DNA of 64,000 nucleotides from JAKFVA01 sp046155225 (GTDB lineage: Bacteria > Pseudomonadota > Gammaproteobacteria > Burkholderiales > Burkholderiaceae_C), in contig JBJXED010000055.1 of the NCBI GenBank assembly GCA_046155225.1, positions 1-64,000 of the forward strand, written 5' to 3'. Made by a program: the position numbers and the translations under genes. Position 1 is the first letter of the stretch. Each line of letters begins with the position of its first letter. Below are positions 32,254 through 40,678 of the stretch, in pieces. Under the pieces are notes generated by a model. It was not told the origin of the DNA. It searched no databases and saw only the letters and a list, made by a program, of their open reading frames with translations.

Positions 32254-34293
32254 TCAGTTCAAGCGCTTGAAACCCGCATGGCACACCGGGCCACGCAGCA
32301 GCGTCATCACATCTCGTCCGTCCTCGCATTCGCGGATGAGCGCAAACACGGGTGCCAGCGCTTCAAAATACGCGTCGACCACCGCTTCGGTGTGCGCGGT
32401 ACACACATAAACACTGGTGCCGGCCAGATAACCTTTGGCGAGCATTTCCTGCGTCAGCAAGGTCTTGTACGCCAAGGCTTGCGGGCTGTTGAACGCAAAC
32501 CCCGACAGGGCTGGCAAGCCATTTGGGCTGATGGACAGGCCGTGCACATTGGCAAGTTCAAGCCAGCGCCGGGCAATGCCCTGCCCGGTGTGCGTGATCT
32601 GTTCCCAGGACTTCTCGCGCGCCATTACTTCAAGGGTTTTCAGCGCTGCCGTGGGGCCAATGCGCTCGGTCCAGAAAGTGCTGCTGATGAAGGTGGACTG
32701 CGCCGCCTCCATCACGCTGCGCCGGCCAATCGTGGCGGTGATGGCATAGCCATTGCCCAGCGCCTTGCCGAACATGGCCATGTCGGGCTCAACACCGTAT
32801 TTTTTGTGGATTCCGCCAAAGGTCTCGCGGAAGCCCGAAGTGCATTCGTCAAAAATCAGCACGATGCCGCGCTCCGTCGCGAGCTGCCTGACCTTGTGCA
32901 AAAAATGGTCCTCAGGTCCGTGGCTGCGCACCACCTCCATCTTGATCACGCCGATGTCGTGCGCATTGACCAGCGCAAGCAACTCGCCAAAATTGTTGTA
33001 GTTGAACGGGAATACGGTGCCACGCAGGTTTTGCGGCACGCCCTTGGGCTCCAGCCCCGGCAGCAAATGCCCTGCCAGGTTGTGCTCATCGCCCAAATTC
33101 GCCGACAAATACCAGTCGTGCCAGCCGTGGTAGCCGCACACCGCCACCTTGTCTTTGCCTGCGGCAGCCCGGGCAATCCGAATCGCTATGGCATTGGCTT
33201 CGCCGCCCGAGCGGGCAAAGCGCGCCATGTCGGCCCATGGATGCATGTCAATCAATTTTTCTGCCAGCCAAACTTCTTCGGGGCAATTGAGCGTGGTCAT
33301 GTTGCCAGCAGTGACGGTGTCCATCACCGCCGCGTCCACTTCGGGATGCGCATAGCCAAGTGAATTGGTGCCTACGCCCATGAGCAGCATGTCCGTGAAT
33401 TCATTGCCATCGAGGTCCCAGACTTTGCATCCGCTGGATTTGCTGAAATACGCTGGCCACTGCTCGGGCAAGAACATCTCGGCGCGTTTGGACAGCAGCA
33501 TGTTGCCGCCGGGAATGATTTGCTTGGCACGCTTCCACAGTTTCTGACCAGTGCCCATAACAGCTCCTTCGTTTCGGCCGAGTGGCCGATTGGCGGCAAA
33601 CAGCTGCGGCTCCTGGTGGCGCAATGCCATCACTTCCTGCCAGCCAAAATCGGTACGCGGATGGAAATACCCGAACACCGCTTGCACCACCGCAAAATCG
33701 GCTGCTTCATCCACCGTCCAACGCTCATCAGAGCAGTCTGTTGGGTTGGCGAAGTTGCCTTTGCGAAAGTATGCCGATTCACGAATATACGGCGTCACAT
33801 GCTCCCGCTGCGCGGGAGTTTTGGCTTCGCGTGCGGCCTGGCACAACGCCGCATAGGTAAAAACCTCGGCGTCGAGCCCGTCCGGATAGGTGGGCGGAGC
33901 GACATTGCTCAAATAATCAACGCCCTGTGCCTCAAACGCTTCGATGACTTGGTCCACCAACTGCGGATCGATCAAGGGGCAATCGCCCGTGATGCGCACC
34001 ACCGCTTCGGGGGCGTGGGGCTCAGCTGCATGCAGGTAGCGCGCCAGCACATCGGACTCGCTGCCCATGAAGACCTCATAACCCAGGCCGCGTGCATGTT
34101 CGGCCAAGGGCGCATCGCTCGGCGCATCCGAGGTCGCCAGCACGATCCGGTCGATGCGTTGCGAGCGCGCCAAGCGGCTCAGCAGCAGCTCGATCATCGG
34201 CACGCCGTTCATGCGGCGCATCACTTTGCCTGGCAGGCGGCTGGAGCCCATGCGGGCTTGAACAATGGCAAGCGTCTTCAATTCAGTGTCCAT
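32254..34293 (-). CDS. Fused SpsF-type cytidylyltransferase and class III PLP aminotransferase
   Basis: 679 residues with two domains. Residues 1 to about 240 are a nucleotidyltransferase of the CMP-sugar/SpsF type (IVQARMGSSRLPGKVM, LATSDAPSD, RITGDCPLIDP). Residues about 250-679 are a glutamate-1-semialdehyde-aminomutase-like fold-type I PLP enzyme (AKQIIPGGNMLLSKR, RSGGEANAIAIRIARA, LIFDECTSGFR, PLP Lys in MFGKALGNGYAI). The first domain would provide the CMP activation (PseF role). The second could aminate or isomerise a sugar or linker. It overlaps the aldo/keto reductase gene by 16 nt. The fused arrangement is intact in frame. Confidence 0.85.
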   Translation of the reverse strand: MDTELKTLAIVQARMGSSRLPGKVMRRMNGVPMIELLLSRLARSQRIDRIVLATSDAPSDAPLAEHARGLGYEVFMGSESDVLARYLHAAEPHAPEAVVRITGDCPLIDPQLVDQVIEAFEAQGVDYLSNVAPPTYPDGLDAEVFTYAALCQAAREAKTPAQREHVTPYIRESAYFRKGNFANPTDCSDERWTVDEAADFAVVQAVFGYFHPRTDFGWQEVMALRHQEPQLFAANRPLGRNEGAVMGTGQKLWKRAKQIIPGGNMLLSKRAEMFLPEQWPAYFSKSSGCKVWDLDGNEFTDMLLMGVGTNSLGYAHPEVDAAVMDTVTAGNMTTLNCPEEVWLAEKLIDMHPWADMARFARSGGEANAIAIRIARAAAGKDKVAVCGYHGWHDWYLSANLGDEHNLAGHLLPGLEPKGVPQNLRGTVFPFNYNNFGELLALVNAHDIGVIKMEVVRSHGPEDHFLHKVRQLATERGIVLIFDECTSGFRETFGGIHKKYGVEPDMAMFGKALGNGYAITATIGRRSVMEAAQSTFISSTFWTERIGPTAALKTLEVMAREKSWEQITHTGQGIARRWLELANVHGLSISPNGLPALSGFAFNSPQALAYKTLLTQEMLAKGYLAGTSVYVCTAHTEAVVDAYFEALAPVFALIRECEDGRDVMTLLRGPVCHAGFKRLN

Positions 34294-35162
34294 AACGCGG
34301 GGTTGAGCAAATCGGCATCATTGGTCGCCAATTCTGGCGGTACGGCGGGCACATCGCCAGGCGCAGCAGCCAGAATTTGCTGCAATTGTGCAAGGCTGTC
34401 GATCCCCACCACCACCCGGCTTACCAGGGGCTGCAGCAGCGCATGGCGCAGGCATGCCTGCAGCGCGCTTTGGTGGCTGTCTTGAAGCCACGCATCCCAG
34501 ACCGACCACAGCGCGCGCCAGCGTGAAAAATACGCGGGCCGCTGCGCGGGCGGCATGAGCAGCAAGCCTTGCAAAAAAACCGAGCGGGTGTGAATTTCGG
34601 TGCCTTGTGCATGCAGCTTGGCGAGCCAGCCGCTGCGCGTCCAGCGCGCATCCAGAATGTTCATCGGCAATTGCACCAAATCCAGTTCAAACTGTCCTTG
34701 CAGAGCATCCAGATCAGCAGGCGCGTAAACCGACACGCCAACGCGCTGCGCGATCCCGTCACCCTTCAGGGCCTGCAGCGCCGCATACAACGCCGCGCCC
34801 TCGGGCTCCAGCAGTTGAGCGGGCCGGTGCAGCAACACGCCGTACAAACGCTCCGCCTGAAAGCACAGGCGCGCGCGTGACGCCGCCACTTGATTGCGTA
34901 CCCAGGCTGCCACATCGCTGCAATCGGGTGGGCATGCCGGCAGCTTGGTCACCACCTGCCAGCCCTCTACACCGGCCTGACCGAGCACGCTTTCGCTCGA
35001 GCCATAAGCAATGGCGGTGTCCAACATATTTAGACCTGCACTGCTGGCCGACGTCAGAATATTTTTCACCTCAGAAAAACCGATTTGGCCCGTGGCATTG
35101 GCCACGCCGTACGGCAGGCCGAATTGCACCGTACCCAAAGCCAGGCGTGCGGCCACGGCCAT
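34278..35162 (-). CDS. Aldo/keto reductase
   Basis: 294 residues of (beta/alpha)8 AKR type. Catalytic tetrad visible: Asp and Tyr in NMLDTAIAYGSSE (about 45-57), Lys in VVTKLPA (about 70-76) and His in VLLHRPAQLLE (about 109-119). Members reduce sugar or sugar-derived carbonyls with NAD(P)H. It lies 3 nt after pseH and overlaps the next gene; a role in nonulosonate or side-chain synthesis is likely, but the substrate is unknown. Confidence 0.84.
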   Translation of the reverse strand: MAVAARLALGTVQFGLPYGVANATGQIGFSEVKNILTSASSAGLNMLDTAIAYGSSESVLGQAGVEGWQVVTKLPACPPDCSDVAAWVRNQVAASRARLCFQAERLYGVLLHRPAQLLEPEGAALYAALQALKGDGIAQRVGVSVYAPADLDALQGQFELDLVQLPMNILDARWTRSGWLAKLHAQGTEIHTRSVFLQGLLLMPPAQRPAYFSRWRALWSVWDAWLQDSHQSALQACLRHALLQPLVSRVVVGIDSLAQLQQILAAAPGDVPAVPPELATNDADLLNPALWTLN

Positions 35163-35165
35163 GCG

Positions 35166-35705
35166 TCAGAGCAGGCGGCCCAGCAGGACCAAGTCCTCGG
35201 GCTGGCCATCGATTAAAAAATGCTGCGGCCGCTGCGCTTCCACGGCAAAACCCGCTTTCACAAAAGCCCGGGCACTGCCTTGGTTGCTGGCGTAGCAACC
35301 GGCACTGAGTTTGCGCAGTTGCAATTGGTCTCGGGCAATCAGCGCCAATTGCGCTATCGCCGCCGAGGCTATCCCCAAACCCCAAGCCTGGGTATCCCCC
35401 AGCATGATGCCCACCTCACCCAGGCCGTGACGCCGGTCGATCGGCCCGAGTTTGATATTGCCCACATGCCTGCCGCCCAGTGCAAGGCTGCGTATCCCCA
35501 GAAACAGGTGATCCGCACTGGCCAGCATGCTGTCCACAAAAACCTGCACACTGGCCTGCGTATGCCGTGCAAATCTGCTCTCCAGATAGCGGTTCACCGC
35601 TGGATCATTGAGCCAGGCCACGTAGGCCTCACCGACGTGCGCCGGCGTCAGCACAAACAGCTCCAGCAGCTCGCTGCGCCAATGGGGCGTGGGATCGAGC
35701 TGCAT
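35166..35705 (-). CDS. pseH: GNAT acetyltransferase, PseH-like
   Basis: 179 residues; GNAT fold with VGEAYVAWLNDPAVNRYLESR at the start (typical of the RimJ/PseH branch), the acetyl-CoA segment LGIASAAIAQLALIAR at about 112-127, and YASNQGSARAFVKAGF near 141-156. PseH N-acetylates the 4-amino group made by PseC. The ATG shares one base with the hisF-like stop. It could act on the sugar together with, or instead of, the GNAT domain fused to PseG. Confidence 0.82.
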   Translation of the reverse strand: MQLDPTPHWRSELLELFVLTPAHVGEAYVAWLNDPAVNRYLESRFARHTQASVQVFVDSMLASADHLFLGIRSLALGGRHVGNIKLGPIDRRHGLGEVGIMLGDTQAWGLGIASAAIAQLALIARDQLQLRKLSAGCYASNQGSARAFVKAGFAVEAQRPQHFLIDGQPEDLVLLGRLL

Positions 35706-36496
35706 CAGGTTTCCACGCGGATGGCCACACCGGCATTGCGTATGTGGGCACGGGTTTGCATCGGGTTTTGGTCTCGCAGGCTAAAAAAAGTGCCCGCCGC
35801 CACACCTTCGGCGAGACCTTCCAAAAAGCCGCTGGCGAAATGCTCCGATCTGCCGCATCCGCCCGACAGCACGACGGGCACAGGCACGGCCTCTGCCACC
35901 GCACGGCCCACCGCAATGTTGAGGCCATCGCCGCTGCCGTCGCGGTCGGCGTCGGTCAAGATGAGCTCCCCCGCGCCAAGGGCCACGGCGCGCTTCGCCC
36001 AATCGAGCACGCCGATCCCAGTGGGCTGGCTGGCGCGCACGCGCATCACCTGATGGGTGCCGTCAGCTTGCAGGCGAAAATCCACCGACACCACCACACA
36101 CTGCGCGCCAAACCGGCTCGCGGCCTTACGGATTAATTCAGGCGATTCAAGCGCGGCGGTATTGACCACCACCTTGTCGGCGCCACGCTCGAGCAAGCGC
36201 GCAAAATCATCCACCGTCTGCACACCGCCGCCCACAGCCAGCGGCATGAACGTCTCGCTGGCCAGGTGCTCAATCAAATCGAGCATGGCGACATCTTGGC
36301 CAATCGGCGTACTGTCAATGTTCAACACCACCAGTTCGTCGGCCATTTGCGCTTCGTAAATCCGCGCCTGCGACACCGGATCACCCACTTCGACCATGTG
36401 GCCAAAGCCGCGTGTCGTGACCAGCACCGGCCGCACCCGGTTGCCAATCGTTCGGTGACTGATCAAGAGCTTGGGGATCAGCCTTTTTTTAACCAC
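35705..36496 (-). CDS. HisF-like cyclase-fold protein of the acetamidino-sugar module
   Basis: 263 residues from a GTG (36496) that overlaps the hisH-like stop by 8 nt; no ATG fits. TIM barrel with LAVGGGVQTVDDFARLLERGADKVVVNTAAL, CVVVSVDFR, GAGELILTDADRDGSG and VVLSGGCG, all HisF-family loops. The N-terminal catalytic block differs from true HisF: where the family has IPCLDVKDGR, this reads IPKLLISHRTIG, so the first catalytic Asp is gone while VSVDF keeps the second. That suits a partner that channels ammonia to a sugar amidotransferase rather than a histidine enzyme. Confidence 0.85.
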   Translation of the reverse strand: MVKKRLIPKLLISHRTIGNRVRPVLVTTRGFGHMVEVGDPVSQARIYEAQMADELVVLNIDSTPIGQDVAMLDLIEHLASETFMPLAVGGGVQTVDDFARLLERGADKVVVNTAALESPELIRKAASRFGAQCVVVSVDFRLQADGTHQVMRVRASQPTGIGVLDWAKRAVALGAGELILTDADRDGSGDGLNIAVGRAVAEAVPVPVVLSGGCGRSEHFASGFLEGLAEGVAAGTFFSLRDQNPMQTRAHIRNAGVAIRVET

Positions 36497-37115
36497 TGGG
36501 CACCATCTGCAAAAAAGCCTGCAAAAAACGCATGCCAGCAGCCTGGCTTTTTTCGGGGTGAAACTGCGCCGCCACCAGGTTGTCATGCACCAATGCGGCA
36601 CAAAAGTCCCCCCCGTGCTGGCACAGGGCAAGCGCCTGACCCAAGCGCGGCTGCAAGTAGGCATAAGAATGGTCAAAATAAAAGTCTGCCGCATCCCCCG
36701 CTGCAAAACTGCCAAAGGGCAACGCAAATGTCGCCGTGTTCCAGCCCACATGCGGTACGCGCACCTGCGGCGGGTCGCTGCGGATCTGCCGCACCTGCCC
36801 ACCGATCCAGCCCAGCCCCTGCTGCAAGCCCATCTCACTGCTGCTGTCGGCGAGCAATTGCATGCCGACACAAATACCCAAAATCGGTTTCTTGTGCGTC
36901 AGCGTCCAGTCGCTGATGGCAGGCAGCAGGCCGCTGGCATGCAAGCGCTGGGCGCAATAGCCAAAAGCACCCACCCCCGGCAATAACAAATGCGAAGCGC
37001 CTGCCATGTCAGCGGGTTCACGCACCTGCAGAACCTGTGCGCCCAAATGCTCAAAGGCATTGGCTATCGAGCGGATATTGCCCGCTTGGTAGTCGATGAT
37101 TCCTACCCTAGGCAT
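36489..37115 (-). CDS. HisH-like glutamine amidotransferase subunit
   Basis: 208 residues from MPRVGIIDYQAGNIRSIANAFEHLG at 37115. Class I glutaminase triad: Cys in ILGICVGMQLLAD (about 80) and His-Glu in AAQFHPEKSQ (about 188). It releases ammonia from glutamine for its HisF-like partner, with which it overlaps. Located directly after the PseA/WbpG-like gene, the three-gene set matches the acetamidino-forming modules of Pseudomonas and Campylobacter surface sugars. Confidence 0.88.
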   Translation of the reverse strand: MPRVGIIDYQAGNIRSIANAFEHLGAQVLQVREPADMAGASHLLLPGVGAFGYCAQRLHASGLLPAISDWTLTHKKPILGICVGMQLLADSSSEMGLQQGLGWIGGQVRQIRSDPPQVRVPHVGWNTATFALPFGSFAAGDAADFYFDHSYAYLQPRLGQALALCQHGGDFCAALVHDNLVAAQFHPEKSQAAGMRFLQAFLQMVPSG

Positions 37116-37129
37116 CCTGGCTTGCCGCC

Positions 37130-38341
37130 TTACTTGCCCACAGCGGGTGATTGGCGGGCACGCCAGCGCGCCATGATTTCGTCCGCATTGACGCGCGTCA
37201 TGGCACCATCGCGGCTCCACTGGCCGTGGTCGGCCATGCGCTCGCCCGGCTGGGTGGCCAGCGGGTCGTGCACATACGGCGAGACCTGGTGGCTCATCGC
37301 AATGTCCATGAACTCGGCTTCTGTAAGTCCGACAAACTCCAGGAACAAATCCAGGCTGGGCGGGCGGCGCCCCTCATAAGCCTCAACCAAGTGGTCGCCA
37401 TCTTCTTTGGCCATGCGGCCGTGGCGTACATCCAAAGCCACCAGGTGCGAGGGCCTTGAGTAACCGCGTTTGATGTACTTGATGTAGTCGCGCACGCCCT
37501 GCATGTAACACTCGATTTTTTCGTAGCGGTACTGCGGCGGTACGTTCTCGACCTGGTCGCCCTGCCAGCCCAGCTCGCGCTGAATGACCTCGGACTGCAT
37601 CTTCACGTCCCACGGAATATAGGAACCCAGGCAGACCGAGCGGTAGTTGAGGCTGCGCAGGGCTTTCAGCGGCGGGTACGCATAGGGTTTGAGGTCACGT
37701 TCATCGACCGAGCCGCCCAGGCGCACCATCATGTCGTCGGCGCTGATGCCCAAATTCACAAAGCGGTTGAAGCGTTTCTCGTCCACTTCCTCAGGCTGGT
37801 CATAGCTGAAGTAGGCGGTGTATTCGGCCGACGGCTCGCCCCAGAAAATCAGTGGGACTTTTTTCTCCAAAGCAATCCACATGGGATAGGAAAAAATTCC
37901 CGAATGGCAATGCCAGCAAAAGTCGCCTTTTTCCAGAAAAGACTGGAGCATGAGTTTTTGCACCACTTTCCAGTTCGGCGTGAACGTCAGGATATCGACG
38001 CCCAGACGGCGCACCGTGCGTTTGACGTTCTCCTCCAGATTCGGCCGCAAAAACCCGTGGTCAAACCGTACCACCAGCGGCTTGATGCCGTATTCCTTGA
38101 CCAAGTAATGCAACGCCCAGGTGCTGTCCTTACCGCCGCTGAAAGGCACGATGCAGTCGTAGTCAAACTTGCCGCGGTGCTCTTCAATCAAGGCATCGAG
38201 CGCTTTTTTGTTGGCCGGCCAGTCGATCTTGTCTTTTTTGAAATCGTGCTGGCGGCAGATATTGCAGACCCCTTCGGCATCAAACGAAATCGTCTCGTGG
38301 GTTTCGGGCAGCCCGCAGCGGGTGCAGCGTTTCATCATCAT
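37130..38341 (-). CDS. pseA: N-acetyl sugar amidotransferase (PseA/WbpG family)
   Basis: About 403 residues. Two zinc-type CxxC pairs at the start (CTRCGLPETHETISFDAEGVCNIC), a PP-loop ATPase motif (VPFSGGKDSTWAL, about 65-77) and further CWHCHSG. It adenylates an acetamido sugar and replaces oxygen with ammonia delivered by HisH/HisF, giving an acetamidino group. Three consecutive ATGs (38341, 38338, 38335) follow an AGGAG site; spacing favours the second or third. It lies 15 nt after pseC. Confidence 0.9.
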   Translation of the reverse strand: MMMKRCTRCGLPETHETISFDAEGVCNICRQHDFKKDKIDWPANKKALDALIEEHRGKFDYDCIVPFSGGKDSTWALHYLVKEYGIKPLVVRFDHGFLRPNLEENVKRTVRRLGVDILTFTPNWKVVQKLMLQSFLEKGDFCWHCHSGIFSYPMWIALEKKVPLIFWGEPSAEYTAYFSYDQPEEVDEKRFNRFVNLGISADDMMVRLGGSVDERDLKPYAYPPLKALRSLNYRSVCLGSYIPWDVKMQSEVIQRELGWQGDQVENVPPQYRYEKIECYMQGVRDYIKYIKRGYSRPSHLVALDVRHGRMAKEDGDHLVEAYEGRRPPSLDLFLEFVGLTEAEFMDIAMSHQVSPYVHDPLATQPGERMADHGQWSRDGAMTRVNADEIMARWRARQSPAVGK

Positions 38342-38356
38342 TTCTCCTGAATCGGG

Positions 38357-39547
38357 TCAGTGCGCTGCGGCCATAGGTGTGTGGATACCCAGCAAATCGC
38401 CCAAGGTGTCCACCACATAGTCCAACTGCTGCTCAGCCAGCGCGGAAAACATCGGCAGACTGATCGCCTGGGCGTAGTACAACTCGGCCTGCGGACAGTG
38501 GCCCGGCTGAAAACCCAGGCGGCGGTAGTAAGGCTGCAAGTACACCGGCATGTAGTGCAGATTGACACCCACACCCGCCGCGCGCAAGCCCTTGAACACA
38601 TCCAGATGCGAGGCGGCCGCTGCGCCCGGCTTCAGCCGCACCACATACAAATGCAGCGCGGAATGCGCTGCGGGCGAGCGCGCTGGCAATTGCAATGGGT
38701 AAGCCGACAGAAGTTCGTCATAACGCTGTGCCAGCACATGGCGGCGGGCAACAAATTCATCCAGACGGCGCATTTGACTCAGGCCCAGAGCCGCCTGCAA
38801 CTCGGTCAGGCGGTAATTGAAGCCCAGGTCTTGCTGCTCGTAATACCAGGGGCCATCGACTTCACCCGTCATACGTTCAACCTCACGCGTAATCCCGTGG
38901 CTGCGCAGCAAAGTCAGGCGCTGCGCCAGGGCCGGGTCATTGGTCAGCGCCATGCCGCCCTCTGCAGTGGTGATGATTTTGACCGGGTGAAAACTGAGCA
39001 CCGCGATGTCGCTGTACTGGCACGACCCGATGGGTTCGCCTAGGTAGCGGCCGCCGACGGCATGCGAGGCGTCTTCAATGATGTGAAAACCGTACCTCTG
39101 GCCCAGCGCATGAATGGCGGCCATGTCGCACGGGTTGCCACACAAATGCACCGGAATGACGACTTTGGGCAGGTCGCCTGCGGCCTCTGCGGCCAGCAGT
39201 TTTGCCTCCAGCGCCGGCACGCTCATGTTCCAGGTCGCCGGATCGATATCGACAAAGTCGACTTGCGCGCCGCAGTAGAGAGCGCAATTCGAACTGGCGA
39301 CAAATGTCACCGGGCTGGTCCAGACCATGTCACCCGGTCCGACCCCAAGCGCCAGGCAGGCAATATGCAAGGCGCTGGTGGCGCTGTTCACCGCCACGGC
39401 ATGGCTGGCACCGCAATATGCCGCCAGCGCCTGCTCAAAGCGGGGCACTACCGGGCCTTGCGTCAAAAAGTCAGAGCGCAGCACCGCCACCACGGCATCG
39501 ATATCGGCCTGGTTGATGTCTTGACGCCCGTAGGGAATGGTCTGCAT
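38357..39547 (-). CDS. pseC: UDP-4-amino-4,6-dideoxy-beta-L-AltNAc transaminase PseC
   Basis: 396 residues from MQTIPYGRQDINQADIDAVVAVL at 39547; the longer frame is an upstream extension into pseB. DegT/DnrJ/EryC1 PLP aminotransferase: SATSALHIACLALG, DASHAVGG, and the PLP-lysine segment VLSFHPVKIITTAEGG (about 185-200). It aminates the 4-keto product of PseB. pseB ends 5 nt upstream, confirming the pair. Confidence 0.93.
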   Translation of the reverse strand: MQTIPYGRQDINQADIDAVVAVLRSDFLTQGPVVPRFEQALAAYCGASHAVAVNSATSALHIACLALGVGPGDMVWTSPVTFVASSNCALYCGAQVDFVDIDPATWNMSVPALEAKLLAAEAAGDLPKVVIPVHLCGNPCDMAAIHALGQRYGFHIIEDASHAVGGRYLGEPIGSCQYSDIAVLSFHPVKIITTAEGGMALTNDPALAQRLTLLRSHGITREVERMTGEVDGPWYYEQQDLGFNYRLTELQAALGLSQMRRLDEFVARRHVLAQRYDELLSAYPLQLPARSPAAHSALHLYVVRLKPGAAAASHLDVFKGLRAAGVGVNLHYMPVYLQPYYRRLGFQPGHCPQAELYYAQAISLPMFSALAEQQLDYVVDTLGDLLGIHTPMAAAH

Positions 39548-39552
39548 GGCGC

Positions 39553-40560
39553 TCAAGTCTGGGCGATCTCTACATGTTGGCGAATCAGCGCCTGCAACTC
39601 GGCCACGCTCAAAAAATGCTCGTTGCTGCCGCTGTGGTAAGAGAACCCCTCGGCGACCGGCTTGGCCCCGGTTTTGGCGCAATACTCTGCAGCCGAGTAG
39701 GCAGCGCCGACCGGCAAGATGGCGTAGTACGGGCCTAGGTCCACCGTGTTGAAGCTGTCGCTGGACGTGATCATCTCCTCATGGATTTTCTCGCCCGGCC
39801 GCACGCCCACCACCGGGTGTGCGCACTCAGGGCCAATCGCCTGGGCCACGTCGGTGATTCGGTAAGACGGAATCTTGGGCACCAAAATCTCGCCGCCCCA
39901 GGCGTTCTCGAGACACCAGAGCACCATGTCAACACCCTCTTGCAGGCTTATATTGAAGCGCGTCATGGCCGGGTCGGTGATGGGCAACACGCCACTTTTG
40001 CGCTGCGACAAGAAAAACGGGATGACCGAACCCCGGCTGCCCATGACGTTGCCGTAGCGCACCACGCTAAAGCGCATGTCGCGATGGCCCTTGATGTTGT
40101 TGGCAGCGACAAAGAGTTTGTCCGAGCACAGCTTGGTGGCGCCGTAGAGGTTGATCGGTGCAGCGGCTTTGTCGGTCGACAGCGCCACAATGCGGCGCAC
40201 GCCCGTGTCCAGGCAAGCCTCAATCAGGTTTTGCGCCCCCAGCACATTGGTCTTGATGCATTCAAATGGGTTGTATTCTGCGGCCGGCACCTGCTTGAGC
40301 GCGGCCGCATGAATCACCACGTCAATCCCCTCGAGCGCGCGGCGCAGGCGGTCTTTGTCGCGGATGTCGCCCAAAAAGTAGCGCAGGCCGGGGTGGCGGC
40401 TGTCAGGAAACAGCAGCGACATGTCGTACTGCTTGAGCTCGTCGCGCGAATAAATCACCAGCCGCTTGATATCCGGGTAGCGGACCAGCAGGGTTTTGAC
40501 AAAGGCATGGCCAAAAGAGCCGGTACCGCCAGTAATGAGCACAGATTGATTCGACAACAT
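39553..40560 (-). CDS. pseB: UDP-GlcNAc 4,6-dehydratase (inverting) PseB
   Basis: 335 residues from the ATG at 40560 (MLSNQSVLITGGTGSFGHAFV). Extended SDR with VIYSRDELKQYDM, LGDIRDKDRL, VIHAAALKQVPAAEYNPFE and the catalytic STDKAAAPINLYGATKL, which has Tyr and Lys in YxxxK, unlike the Met form in the capD-like gene. It makes UDP-2-acetamido-2,6-dideoxy-beta-L-arabino-hexos-4-ulose, the first step to pseudaminic acid. A TTG at 40578 is a possible earlier start. Confidence 0.93.
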   Translation of the reverse strand: MLSNQSVLITGGTGSFGHAFVKTLLVRYPDIKRLVIYSRDELKQYDMSLLFPDSRHPGLRYFLGDIRDKDRLRRALEGIDVVIHAAALKQVPAAEYNPFECIKTNVLGAQNLIEACLDTGVRRIVALSTDKAAAPINLYGATKLCSDKLFVAANNIKGHRDMRFSVVRYGNVMGSRGSVIPFFLSQRKSGVLPITDPAMTRFNISLQEGVDMVLWCLENAWGGEILVPKIPSYRITDVAQAIGPECAHPVVGVRPGEKIHEEMITSSDSFNTVDLGPYYAILPVGAAYSAAEYCAKTGAKPVAEGFSYHSGSNEHFLSVAELQALIRQHVEIAQT

Positions 40561-40678
40561 GCTGCGATTTTGACTCAATTGCGCAAGCTTCCCAGGCGCG
40601 GCAGCGGGCCAACAGGACCAAACGGAGAGCGTTCACTAAACTGCGCGCCAAAGTAGCACGCTGGAGCGGGCCGGCTCA

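Noticed and set aside
35705..37115. Reading the hisH/hisF-like pair as histidine biosynthesis genes
   Set aside because: They sit directly after a PseA/WbpG amidotransferase in a glycan cluster, no other his gene is present, and the HisF-like protein lacks its first catalytic Asp.
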